Shown here: in pieces, positions 6,439 through 12,665 of the stretch
Numbering within the stretch: the first letter of the stretch is position 1
How the letters are laid out: every line of letters begins with the position of its first letter
Assembly: GCA_020847555.1 (NCBI GenBank)
Contig: JADLBT010000418.1
Coordinates: 1-12,665, forward strand
From: Gemmataceae bacterium
Lineage (GTDB): Bacteria; Planctomycetota; Planctomycetia; Gemmatales; Gemmataceae
Length of the DNA stretch: 12,665 nucleotides
Direction: 5' to 3'
Notes under the pieces: model-generated
Databases searched by the model: none
Told to the model about the DNA's origin: nothing
The model's input: only the letters and a program-made list of their open reading frames with translations
Translations under genes and position numbers: made by a program

Positions 6439-8373
6439 ATGGACGGTTCACCCCCCCGGCCGGTAAGGACGCCGCCGCCCGCTCGCCGCCTGCCCAGCGT
6501 CTGGCCCCTCCTTTTCCTGGGCCTCGTCGCGTGGCAGGGGTGGATGACGCTCGGCCTGTTCGGGGCCGACAACCCGTGGGAACATCTCGTCAGCGACGAG
6601 CCGATCCTGTCCGGCCGCCATCCGCTGCACCTGTATCACGGCTACCTCGGCGCCCGGGCTCTGCTCACCACCGGGCGGACCTCCTGCTACGACCCGGCCA
6701 ACCACATAGGTTACCCCAAAACCCCCATCTTCGACAGCGGCAGCCGACCCGCCGAACTCTTCCTGGCGCTCGTCGGCGGCACCTACCAGCCGGCCGCGTA
6801 CAAGGTCGGCCTGGCGGTCGCGTGCCTGCTCGTGCCGTGGCTCCTGCTGATTGCGTGTCGAGGAGTGGGGCTGTGCCCGCCCGCGACCGTGCTCGCGGTG
6901 GCCGCGGGGCAGCTCGTCTGGTGGGGCACGCCAGGGCGCCGGGCGCTGGCGGGCGGCGACATCGACCTGCTGCTGGCGGCCCTGGCGGCTCTCGCCCACG
7001 TCGGGCTGCTGGTTCGCTTCGACCGCGCGCCGACCATTCGCGTCTGGGTGGGGATGTTCGTCACCGGGGCGCTGAGCTGGTTTGCCCACCCGTTGCTGTT
7101 CCCGATGCTGCTGCCGCTCCTGCTCGTCTACTACCTGAGCATCGGCGCCCGCCATCTGCGGCTCAGCTGGCACGTCGCGCTGCTGGCTGCGGAGGCCGGG
7201 GCGGTGGTGGTCAACCTGTTCTGGCTGACGGAGTGGGTCGGTTACTGGTGGCTGCGCCGCCCGCCGCCGCCCGCCATCGAGATGCTGGAACATCGCACCC
7301 TGCAAACGGTCTGGCAGGCGAGGCTGTGGGGGGAGCCGTCCGACCGCGATCTGGCGGTACTCCTGCTGGGGAGCGCGCTGGTCGGCGTGGCGGTGTTCAA
7401 CCAGTGCCAGCAGCGCGTGGCGGCCCGCCTGCTGGGGCTGGGCGCCGGGGCGCTGGGGGCGTTGGCGGTCCTGGGCATCACCTGGAAACCACTGGGCGAG
7501 GTGGGGACCAGCGTCCTGCTGGCGCCGGCCCTGTGGTTCGCCGCGCTGCCGGCCGCCCACGCCTGGGTATGCATCGTGCGCCTTCTGCCGCGCGTCATGC
7601 GCGGCCGGCTCAGCGGGATCGTTGCCGGCGTGTCCCTGCTGGCCGTGGCGGCCCTTGCGCGCGAGGACACGGTGCGCACGTTCGTCGAGCGCTGCGAAGG
7701 CGCGACCCCCCTGACCGTCGGGCTCGGGCCGGACCGGCGGGCGATCGTGGACGCCCTCGCCCAGTACACCACGGACGAGGCGCGTATCCTGTGGGAGGAC
7801 CGGCCAGCGACCCGGGAGGCGTCGCGCTGGACCGCGCTGCTGCCGCTGCTGACAGGGCGGCACTACATCGGCGGGCTGGACCCGGACGCCGGTATCGAGC
7901 ACATGGTCGCGGGGCTGAAGGCCGGCGCACTGGCGCGCCGGCCGGTTGGGGGACTGACCGATGCCGTCCTGGAGGACTACTGCCGGCACTACAACGTCGG
8001 CTGGGTCGTCTGCTGGTCGCCCGTCGCCATCGCCCGCTTCCGCGCGTGGACAGACGGGGCGACCGAGCTGACCCGCGTGACCGACGACGGCGACGGCGTG
8101 CTGTTCCGTATCCACCGCAAGGCGCCGTCGATCGCGCTGAAAGGACAGGCGCGCTTGCTGCACGCCGACAGCCATCACATCACCCTGGGCGACGTCGTCC
8201 CGGAGAATGGCCGGGTGGTCCTGAGCCTGCACTACCAGGCCGGCCTGCGGGCCTCGCCGGCGCGCGTCGAGGTGGAGCCGCAGCCGGACGCACACGACTC
8301 CGTCCCGTTCGTGCGCCTGCGCGTCGCCAGCCCCGTGGCCCGCGTCACTCTGAGATGGGACGACCGTCCCTGA
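6439..8373 (+). CDS. Polytopic membrane protein, GT-C-type glycosyltransferase-like
   Basis: 644 residues. After a Pro/Arg-rich N-terminus (1-19) there are about 10 hydrophobic segments up to residue 406 (for example 20-38, 118-140, 175-193, 201-232, 242-263, 304-320, 330-347, 357-381, 390-406). A large first loop (about 40-115) carries DNPWEHL at 44-50, followed by TSCYDPANHIGYPK. An acidic motif in the first extracytoplasmic loop is characteristic of GT-C glycosyltransferases using lipid-phosphate sugars, which suggests Asp44 as a catalytic candidate. The soluble C-terminal region (about 410-644) is mixed alpha/beta with a beta-rich end. It may transfer sugars at the outer face of the cytoplasmic membrane, but donor and acceptor are unknown. 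No Shine-Dalgarno precedes the ATG, and a good promoter sits right next to it. A general membrane protein without transferase activity remains possible. Confidence 0.8.
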   Translation: MDGSPPRPVRTPPPARRLPSVWPLLFLGLVAWQGWMTLGLFGADNPWEHLVSDEPILSGRHPLHLYHGYLGARALLTTGRTSCYDPANHIGYPKTPIFDSGSRPAELFLALVGGTYQPAAYKVGLAVACLLVPWLLLIACRGVGLCPPATVLAVAAGQLVWWGTPGRRALAGGDIDLLLAALAALAHVGLLVRFDRAPTIRVWVGMFVTGALSWFAHPLLFPMLLPLLLVYYLSIGARHLRLSWHVALLAAEAGAVVVNLFWLTEWVGYWWLRRPPPPAIEMLEHRTLQTVWQARLWGEPSDRDLAVLLLGSALVGVAVFNQCQQRVAARLLGLGAGALGALAVLGITWKPLGEVGTSVLLAPALWFAALPAAHAWVCIVRLLPRVMRGRLSGIVAGVSLLAVAALAREDTVRTFVERCEGATPLTVGLGPDRRAIVDALAQYTTDEARILWEDRPATREASRWTALLPLLTGRHYIGGLDPDAGIEHMVAGLKAGALARRPVGGLTDAVLEDYCRHYNVGWVVCWSPVAIARFRAWTDGATELTRVTDDGDGVLFRIHRKAPSIALKGQARLLHADSHHITLGDVVPENGRVVLSLHYQAGLRASPARVEVEPQPDAHDSVPFVRLRVASPVARVTLRWDDRP

Positions 8374-8386
8374 AGCCCGCTGCGCA

Positions 8387-8505
8387 GGAAGAACCAAACC
8401 AGCCGCGAGCGCCAGCGCGCGGGGCCGACTGCGCGCTGGCGGCTGGTCAGCACGTCAACTGCAACCGAACACGGGTTTGTTTGGTTCCTGGTTCTTGGTT
8501 CTTCC
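8387..8505. repeat. Nested inverted repeats between the membrane gene and the TIM-barrel gene
   Basis: Seen: outer arms GGAAGAACCAA (8387-8397) and TTGGTTCTTCC (8495-8505) are perfectly complementary. Inside, GCCAGCGCGC (8411-8420) pairs with 8431-8440 around a 10-nt loop, and CCAGCC (8399-8404) pairs with 8441-8446 across a 6-nt bulge. The right arm belongs to three tandem 7-mers of the TGGTTCT/C type (8482-8502). The layout suggests a dispersed element placed after the membrane gene stop, possibly serving as its 3' end. Confidence 0.6.
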
Positions 8506-8561
8506 CGGACGAGTGGGTAAGATTTCGTCAACCACCTACCCGCGCAGCAAGGGCGTGCAGC

Positions 8562-9383
8562 ATGAAACTCGGCCTCATCAACTCCACCTGGGTCCAGGCC
8601 GGTCGCGACACGGCGTATGGCATCCGCCAGACCCGCGAACTCGGTTTCGACACCATCGACATCCACACTGACCCGCTCGACATCGGCATCAAGGAACGCC
8701 GCCTCATCAAACGCGAGTGCGATCGGGTCGGCCTGCCGATCGTCAGCATCTGCTGCGCCGCCGTCGGGCTGATCGACTTCAATCCGTCCGTCCAGCACTT
8801 CCACCTCCAGCGCTGCCGCGCCTACCTCGACCTCGCCTACGAGTACGAGGCGAAGAACGTCCTGCTCGTCCTCGGCGAGTACATCTGGGAACGGCAGGTC
8901 ATCCCGCCGGCGGAGCAGTGGCAGACGGGCGTACACAACGTCCGCGAGCTGGGCAAGTATGCGGCCGACCTCGGCGTACAGATCGCCCTGGAACTGGAGC
9001 CGTTCAAGCTGTCGCTGGTCAACAACGTGGACACCATGACGCGCTTCCTCGACGACGTCGGCCATCCGGCGGTCAAGGCGAACATCGACGTGTCGCACCT
9101 GCAGCTGTCCGGGACGGCCCCCGAGGAGCTACGACGCCTCAAGGGCAAGGCGATCCACGTCCACCTGAGCGACTGCGACGGGAAGGTCCACGGGGATCTG
9201 CCGCCCGGGCGCGGGGTGATGGACTTCGGCCCGTACCTGCGCGAGATCCGCGACCTCGGTATCGACGGAAGCATCAGCCTTGAGCTGGAGTACTCGCCCG
9301 AGCCGGAAAAGATCGTGGACTGGGTGCGCGAGGCGTACCAGACGGCCGACCGCCTGATGCGCGAGGCGAACCTGCGCGGGTGA
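8562..9383 (+). CDS. TIM-barrel sugar phosphate isomerase/epimerase-like protein (AP endonuclease 2 / xylose isomerase-like fold)
   Basis: 273 residues, the usual size of this family. The opening MKLGLINSTW and GFDTIDIHTD are typical of strands 1 and 2. The divalent-metal ligands expected at strand ends are visible: Glu144 or Glu146 in IALELEP, Asp176 and His179 in NIDVSHL, His201 in IHVHLSD, and Glu241 or Glu243 in ISLELEY. HLSDCDGKVHGDLPPGRG (201-218) is the loop found in IolE/IolI-like and epimerase-like members. It probably interconverts a sugar, inositol derivative or related keto acid in the cytoplasm using a bound metal ion. The start follows AAGGG 8 nt upstream. It is convergent with the STAS gene, only 18 bp away. 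The FGGY kinase about 2.2 kb away would fit a sugar pathway, but it is on the other strand. The family is sure, the substrate unknown. Confidence 0.92.
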   Translation: MKLGLINSTWVQAGRDTAYGIRQTRELGFDTIDIHTDPLDIGIKERRLIKRECDRVGLPIVSICCAAVGLIDFNPSVQHFHLQRCRAYLDLAYEYEAKNVLLVLGEYIWERQVIPPAEQWQTGVHNVRELGKYAADLGVQIALELEPFKLSLVNNVDTMTRFLDDVGHPAVKANIDVSHLQLSGTAPEELRRLKGKAIHVHLSDCDGKVHGDLPPGRGVMDFGPYLREIRDLGIDGSISLELEYSPEPEKIVDWVREAYQTADRLMREANLRG

Positions 9384-9397
9384 CGGGGCCGGCCGTC
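9382..9397. terminator. Small GC palindrome between convergent genes
   Basis: Seen: GACGG (9382-9386) pairs with CCGTC (9393-9397), overlapping the TIM-barrel stop codon and containing the palindrome GGCCGGCC. It fills the 18-bp gap between convergent stop codons and could serve as a weak two-way terminator. No U tract follows. Confidence 0.25.
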
Positions 9398-9401
9398 CCC
9401 T

Positions 9402-9764
9402 TCACTGCCGGACGGTCGCGAGGGCGTCGGCGCGCGATGCGCGGATCGGCCACAGGTGGTCGAGCTTCGTGACGGCGAGGATCTCGCACTCGTGGTCGGA
9501 CAGGTTGCAGAACGCCATCTTGCCGCCCCGCGCGCTGACACGCTTCCACAGCTTGACGAAGAAGGCCAGCGCGGTCGAGCCGTAGGTGTCGGTGCTGCGG
9601 AAGTCCATGACGAGGTTGCGCGGCCCGCTGCCGACCAGCGCGAGCAGACTCCGGGCTCCTGCCTCGATGTGCGCGTATTCCAGCTCGCGCAGGTCGCGGG
9701 TCGGGGTGACGATGAGCGTGTCCCCGTCCACCTCGATCGCGAAGACATCATCCGAGGCGTTCAT
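9402..9764 (-). CDS. Single-domain STAS protein (anti-sigma factor antagonist-like)
   Basis: 120 residues, the size of SpoIIAA/RsbV. The start at ATG 9762-9764 is fixed by GGAGG 5 nt upstream. Residues 7-20 form the first strand pair (FAIEVDGDTLIVT), NLVMDF (50-55) is the central strand, YGSTALAFFVKLWKRV (61-76) is the switch loop and helix, and GGKMAFCNLSDHECEIL (80-96) is the next strand and helix. Aligned by eye with SpoIIAA, the DSSGL loop becomes GSTAL. The phospho-acceptor Ser is kept (Ser63), while the preceding Asp is Gly62. In known partner-switching systems this Ser is phosphorylated by a kinase to release an anti-sigma factor. The two kinase-fold genes are immediately upstream on the same strand (43-bp gap), so co-transcription is likely. 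No RsbW-type HATPase kinase is in the window, so the kinase could be of the Hanks type; this is inferred. Confidence 0.87.
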   Translation of the reverse strand: MNASDDVFAIEVDGDTLIVTPTRDLRELEYAHIEAGARSLLALVGSGPRNLVMDFRSTDTYGSTALAFFVKLWKRVSARGGKMAFCNLSDHECEILAVTKLDHLWPIRASRADALATVRQ

Positions 9765-9807
9765 TGGCCCCTCCTTTCCCGCGGATTCACGGCGGCGGTG
9801 CGGCGGT

Positions 9808-11040
9808 TCAGTCCAGGAGGTGGAGCAGGTGACTGGCCAGTCCGGCGGCGCAGCCCAGCGTCGCCGCGGCGAGGAGGAGCTTCCACCCCCAGTGGTGGGG
9901 CCGGCGCACATCGTTCACGGCGATGCGGCGGGTGGCGTCGTCCAGCGTCAGGGTCGGCGTCGTGCGGGTAGCGGCCAGGTCGGCGACGGTATCCTGTCGC
10001 GTCCGGGCGGTTACCTGGGTGGCGGGCTGGCGGGGCAGGGAGATGCAGAACGGCGCCAGCACGTCAGCCACTTCTTCCGCACTCTGGAAGCGGTCCGCCG
10101 GCCGCAGGGCGAGCAACCGGCGGACGACGGCTGCCAGGCGCGACGGCACGTCCGCACGGAGCCGCTCCACCGGCGCGGCGGCGCGGGGCCGGCGGCCGGC
10201 GCGCGGGAAGGCGGGGCGTCCGGTCAGCGCGAGGTACAGGCAGCAGCCGAGGCCGAACAGATCGCTGCGCGGACCCGGGGCAGGGCGTTGCTGCGTCTGC
10301 TCCGGAGCCAGGCAGTCGCCCTCGTCCTGACCGCCGTCCGCCCGCGCCGCCCACGCTTGCCCGAGGTTGATCACCTTGCACGGCGGGCACGCGAGCCCGG
10401 CCTGCTCCAGGTACAGGTCGGCGGCCGAGGCGCTGGCCGGTCCCTCGGCGACAAGCAAGTTGTCCGGCTCGACGAGCTGGTGCAGCAGCCCATGCTCGTG
10501 CGCGTGGTGCAGCCCCCGGGCCGCCTGCAGGGCGAGGCCGCAGGCGGTAGGGATCGGCAGCGGGCCGTCGCGCTGTACCACTCCGTTCAGGTTGATGCCG
10601 GCGACCCATTCGGTCACGAGGACATGCGCCTGCCCCTTCTCGAAAGCGTCCAGGGCGACGACAAGATTCGGGTGGGTCAGGCGGGCGGCGAGGCCGCTCT
10701 CGCGCTCGAACCGCGCTCGCGCCGCGCGGTCGTGGTGAGGCGGGAGCGGCAACACCTTGAGCGCGACCGCGCGGTCCAGCGCGGTGTGGATGGCGCGAAA
10801 AGCGCGCCGCCCGCCGGCCCGGTCGAGGAGCCGGTACGGTCCGAGAACCAGCTGTCCGCCCTTGCTGCTCAGCAGGCGGCTGGCCTGGAACAGGGTGAGC
10901 AGGCGGCGCCGCACGAGTTCCCGGGCCAGGTCGTGCCCGGTCGCGGCGCGCAGACGAAGCTCGCGGACGGTGGTCTCGACCTCGAAATCGTCGAGCAGGC
11001 CGCTGGCGCGCAGCTCCCGGACAAAGGTGGTGGCGTCCAT
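9808..11040 (-). CDS. Membrane-anchored kinase-fold protein, predicted pseudokinase
   Basis: 410 residues, parallel to the active kinase upstream from the very start (MDATTF against MDSTTL). Residues 1-66 are the shared helical N-terminal region. In the kinase domain the glycine loop is degraded (LLDRAGGRRAFRA, 71-83, where LGEGGMGQVF is expected). VALK Lys95 and alpha-C Glu114 remain. The catalytic loop reads HQLVEPDN (187-194) in place of HRDVKPxN, so the catalytic Asp is Leu189 and the Lys is Glu191. The DFG-equivalent reads NLG (225-227), without the Mg-binding Asp. APE (245-247) and the alpha-F Asp260 are kept, so the fold should be intact. One hydrophobic segment (about 384-407) ends the protein, leaving almost nothing outside the cell. 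The frame is open and coding-like, so it is not a decayed gene. Predicted role: scaffold, allosteric partner or nucleotide sensor for the neighbouring kinase and STAS protein. Residual activity cannot be excluded. No Shine-Dalgarno is evident. Confidence 0.9.
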   Translation of the reverse strand: MDATTFVRELRASGLLDDFEVETTVRELRLRAATGHDLARELVRRRLLTLFQASRLLSSKGGQLVLGPYRLLDRAGGRRAFRAIHTALDRAVALKVLPLPPHHDRAARARFERESGLAARLTHPNLVVALDAFEKGQAHVLVTEWVAGINLNGVVQRDGPLPIPTACGLALQAARGLHHAHEHGLLHQLVEPDNLLVAEGPASASAADLYLEQAGLACPPCKVINLGQAWAARADGGQDEGDCLAPEQTQQRPAPGPRSDLFGLGCCLYLALTGRPAFPRAGRRPRAAAPVERLRADVPSRLAAVVRRLLALRPADRFQSAEEVADVLAPFCISLPRQPATQVTARTRQDTVADLAATRTTPTLTLDDATRRIAVNDVRRPHHWGWKLLLAAATLGCAAGLASHLLHLLD

Positions 11041-11074
11041 TGTCGTTCGCGCTTTCTGTCCGATCGCGGGCGGA

Positions 11075-11134
11075 CCAGAACGACTGTCTGGAATTCATTA
11101 TCCCCGCCCCCGGCGCTGTCTGCAAACGGTTTGC
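11075..11134 (-). promoter_or_regulatory. Candidate promoter with overlapping palindromes, upstream of the pseudokinase gene
   Basis: Seen on the minus strand: -10-like GATAAT (11097-11102, 5 of 6) and -35-like TTTGCA (11121-11126, 4 of 6) with 18-nt spacing. The palindrome GCAAAC-C-GTTTGC (11122-11134) covers the -35. A second inverted repeat, CCAGA-N7-TCTGG (11075-11091), lies at the predicted transcription start. The pseudokinase and STAS genes may thus have their own, regulated promoter apart from the upstream kinase. Inference from pattern only. Confidence 0.35.
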
Positions 11135-11183
11135 GAGCCGGGGCGGCCGCCCGCCAGGCCGCAAGCGGCAAGGCGAGTCGATA

Positions 11184-12485
11184 TTACATGATGACGAATC
11201 GGACGAAAAGCAGCAACAGCAGCAGGACACTTGTGACGGTGGCGACGGCGGCTACCCACATCCACGGGCTGGCGGGCGTCCGCCCCGGCAGGGCGTTCGT
11301 GTCCAGGATGAGGAGCAGCGGTTCCGGCTCCGGCGGGGTGCCGCCAGTCGCCTGCGCCACCACGGCCAGCACGGGTATCGGCGTAATCGGGGGGGAGAGG
11401 GGGGCTACCGCGGCAAGCCACGACGCCGGGGCGGACCCGCGGAACGGGGCGAGTGCGTCTGCAACCTCGGCGGCGGTCTGGTAGCGATCCTCCGGTCGCT
11501 TCGCCATCAGCCGGCGCAGCACCTCCGCCACGGCGGGCGGGACGTCGGGCCGAGACGACCCCACGGGCGCGGGCTCGTCGAGTTGGTGGCGCAGCAGCTT
11601 CTCCAGCGCGGTCCCACCGGGAAAGGGGGGCTGGCCGGTCAACGCGAAGTAGAAGGTACACCCGAGGCTGTAGACGTCGCTGCGGGCGTCGGCGGACCGG
11701 CTGTCGCGCGCCTGTTCCGGGGCCATGTAGTCGGCCGTCCCCATGACCACGCCGAGCTGCGTCAGCGCCAGGCGGCGCGGGTTGCCCTCATCCGGATCCT
11801 CGTTCAGCCGGGCCACGCCGAGATCGAGGATCTTGGCCGCGTCCGGCGGCGTCCCGTCGCTGCCGGCGAGGGTTCCGACGGCCACCATCAGGTTGCCCGG
11901 CTTGACGTCGCGGTGGACCAGGCCGTGCGCGTGGATGTGGTGCAGCCCGCAAGCCGCCTGGGCGATGAAGTCGCACGCCAGCGGGACCGGGAGCGGGCCG
12001 CGCTCCTTGACGAGCCGGGCCAGGTCGGTGCCGGGGACGTACTGCATCGCGAAGTAGTAGGTGCCGTCCGCCTCGCCCGCGTCGTAGGCGCGGACGAGGT
12101 TGGGGTGAGACAGCTTGGCCGCCGACTCGACCTCCCGGTGAAACCGGCCGACGGTGACCGGGTGGGTGACCCGCTCCGGTCGGATCAGCTTGAGAGCGAC
12201 GACGCGGTGCAGCCGGGTGTGCCGGGCCTTGAAGACCTGGCCCATCCCCCCCTCGCCGAGGCGCTCGAGGATGCGGTACGGGCCGACCGCGAGCAGCGGA
12301 CCCTTGCCGGTAAGGATCTGGTTGGCCTGGTACGGGGTGAGGAGGTTGAGTTGAAGCAGCTCGCGCGCCAGGTCGCGCCCGCTGGGGTGACGTTTCTCCA
12401 GCTCCAGGAGTCGGCGCTCGACCGCCTCGTCCTCGGGCCACAGGCCGAGGTCGCGCAGGTGGGTGATCAGCGTCGTGCTGTCCAT
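11184..12485 (-). CDS. Hanks-type serine/threonine protein kinase, tail-anchored, catalytically complete
   Basis: 433 residues. Residues 1-67 are the helical N-terminal region (ARELLQLNLLTPYQANQIL). The kinase domain runs from about 70 to 345: glycine loop LGEGGMGQVF (76-85), VALK Lys99, alpha-C Glu118, HRDVKPGN (191-198, catalytic Asp193), DLG (221-223), an activation segment with Thr242 and Thr250 before APE (255-257), and alpha-F Asp270. A Pro/Ala-rich linker (about 350-407) leads to one transmembrane helix (about 408-430), then the protein ends. With no extracytoplasmic domain it is unlike classical PknB with PASTA repeats, so the signal is probably sensed inside the cell or through partners. 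It is first in a minus-strand cluster with a kinase-fold protein lacking catalytic residues and a STAS protein; these are natural candidate partners or substrates. No clear Shine-Dalgarno; the start is supported by alignment with its neighbour (MDxTT). Confidence 0.95.
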   Translation of the reverse strand: MDSTTLITHLRDLGLWPEDEAVERRLLELEKRHPSGRDLARELLQLNLLTPYQANQILTGKGPLLAVGPYRILERLGEGGMGQVFKARHTRLHRVVALKLIRPERVTHPVTVGRFHREVESAAKLSHPNLVRAYDAGEADGTYYFAMQYVPGTDLARLVKERGPLPVPLACDFIAQAACGLHHIHAHGLVHRDVKPGNLMVAVGTLAGSDGTPPDAAKILDLGVARLNEDPDEGNPRRLALTQLGVVMGTADYMAPEQARDSRSADARSDVYSLGCTFYFALTGQPPFPGGTALEKLLRHQLDEPAPVGSSRPDVPPAVAEVLRRLMAKRPEDRYQTAAEVADALAPFRGSAPASWLAAVAPLSPPITPIPVLAVVAQATGGTPPEPEPLLLILDTNALPGRTPASPWMWVAAVATVTSVLLLLLLFVRFVIM

Positions 12486-12512
12486 GACAAGGCCCAGGGC
12501 ACGAGCGAGGCG

Positions 12513-12543
12513 CGGGAGCCCCGTTGCCCTGCCAGGGCTCCCG
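12513..12543 (-). promoter_or_regulatory. Hairpin in the leader of the right-hand kinase gene
   Basis: Seen: CGGGAGCCC (12513-12521) pairs perfectly with GGGCTCCCG (12535-12543) around a 13-nt loop, about 27 nt before the kinase start codon. It could be a leader structure affecting translation, a terminator of an upstream gene beyond the window, or a chance GC palindrome. No U tract follows it on the minus strand. Confidence 0.35.
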
Positions 12544-12631
12544 GCGGCGCGACTCCTTGCGGTTAATAGTCACTTCATTCTGTCGGGAGGCCATTGAGGC
12601 GGCAAGAGCATTCCCCCGGCGGCGTCGGACC

Positions 12632-12665
12632 GGACCAGTCCGGAGCGCCAGCGCCGGGCTGGTCC
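12632..12665. repeat. Palindromic repeat sharing a core with 8398-8447
   Basis: Seen: GGACCAG (12632-12638) and CTGGTCC (12659-12665) are perfect inverted arms around the core GAGCGCCAGCGC (12643-12654). The same ACCAG, 4-nt gap, GAGCGCCAGCGC, closing CTGGT arrangement occurs at 8398-8447. This makes it a likely dispersed palindrome of this genome. It may continue beyond the window edge. Confidence 0.55.

Noticed and set aside
6318..8391. Long plus-strand frame running into the TIM-barrel gene as one 1021-residue protein
   Set aside because: Only the part after 8562 is coding. The preceding part is a shifted reading of the membrane protein gene, and a ribosome site precedes ATG 8562.
9808..11040. 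Pseudokinase gene as a decayed pseudogene
   Set aside because: The frame is open over its full length, with coding-like codon use, intact fold motifs and a transmembrane anchor; only catalytic residues are changed.

Overview
The window (about 12.7 kb, very GC-rich, strong G/C bias at third codon positions) reads like chromosomal DNA of a planctomycete, most likely of the Gemmataceae. This is an inference from gene content. There are three Hanks-type Ser/Thr kinases that share a lineage-typical N-terminal region of about 65 residues, an ECF sigma factor with no anti-sigma gene beside it, an exported WD40 protein with a helical C-terminal tail, and many GC-rich intergenic palindromes. I see no tRNA, rRNA, CRISPR array, transposase or phage gene.

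Layout, left to right. (1) Minus strand: the 5' two-thirds of a catalytically intact kinase runs off the left edge (1-890). Upstream of it is an ECF sigma factor (1192-1803) with two back-to-back hairpins behind it, one a textbook U-tract terminator. (2) A gene-poor stretch (1804-3289) holds one uncertain small minus-strand gene (2195-2740) with a very good Shine-Dalgarno and a leader hairpin, an AT-richer segment, and terminator-like structures behind the WD40 gene. (3) Minus strand: the exported WD40 beta-propeller protein (3290-4882), a striking double palindrome (4988-5060), then an FGGY-type carbohydrate kinase (5063-6361). (4) Plus strand: a polytopic glycosyltransferase-like membrane protein (6439-8373), possibly translated from a nearly leaderless mRNA, a palindromic repeat region, and a TIM-barrel sugar isomerase/epimerase-like protein (8562-9383). 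(5) Minus strand: a signalling cluster, transcribed right to left, made of an active tail-anchored Ser/Thr kinase (11184-12485), a second tail-anchored kinase-fold protein (9808-11040) and a single-domain STAS protein (9402-9764).

The most interesting observation is cluster (5). The middle protein is built like its active neighbour but has lost the glycine-rich loop signature, the catalytic Asp and Lys of the HRDxKxxN loop, and the DFG Asp. It keeps the VAIK Lys, the alpha-C Glu, the APE motif and the C-terminal membrane anchor. It therefore looks like a membrane-anchored pseudokinase between an active kinase and a SpoIIAA-like STAS protein. A three-part switch (active kinase, pseudokinase scaffold or sensor, STAS output) is a reasonable hypothesis, but the sequence alone does not prove it.

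The FGGY kinase and the TIM-barrel protein are plausible carbohydrate-metabolism enzymes of unknown substrate. They are on opposite strands and there is no direct evidence that they act together.
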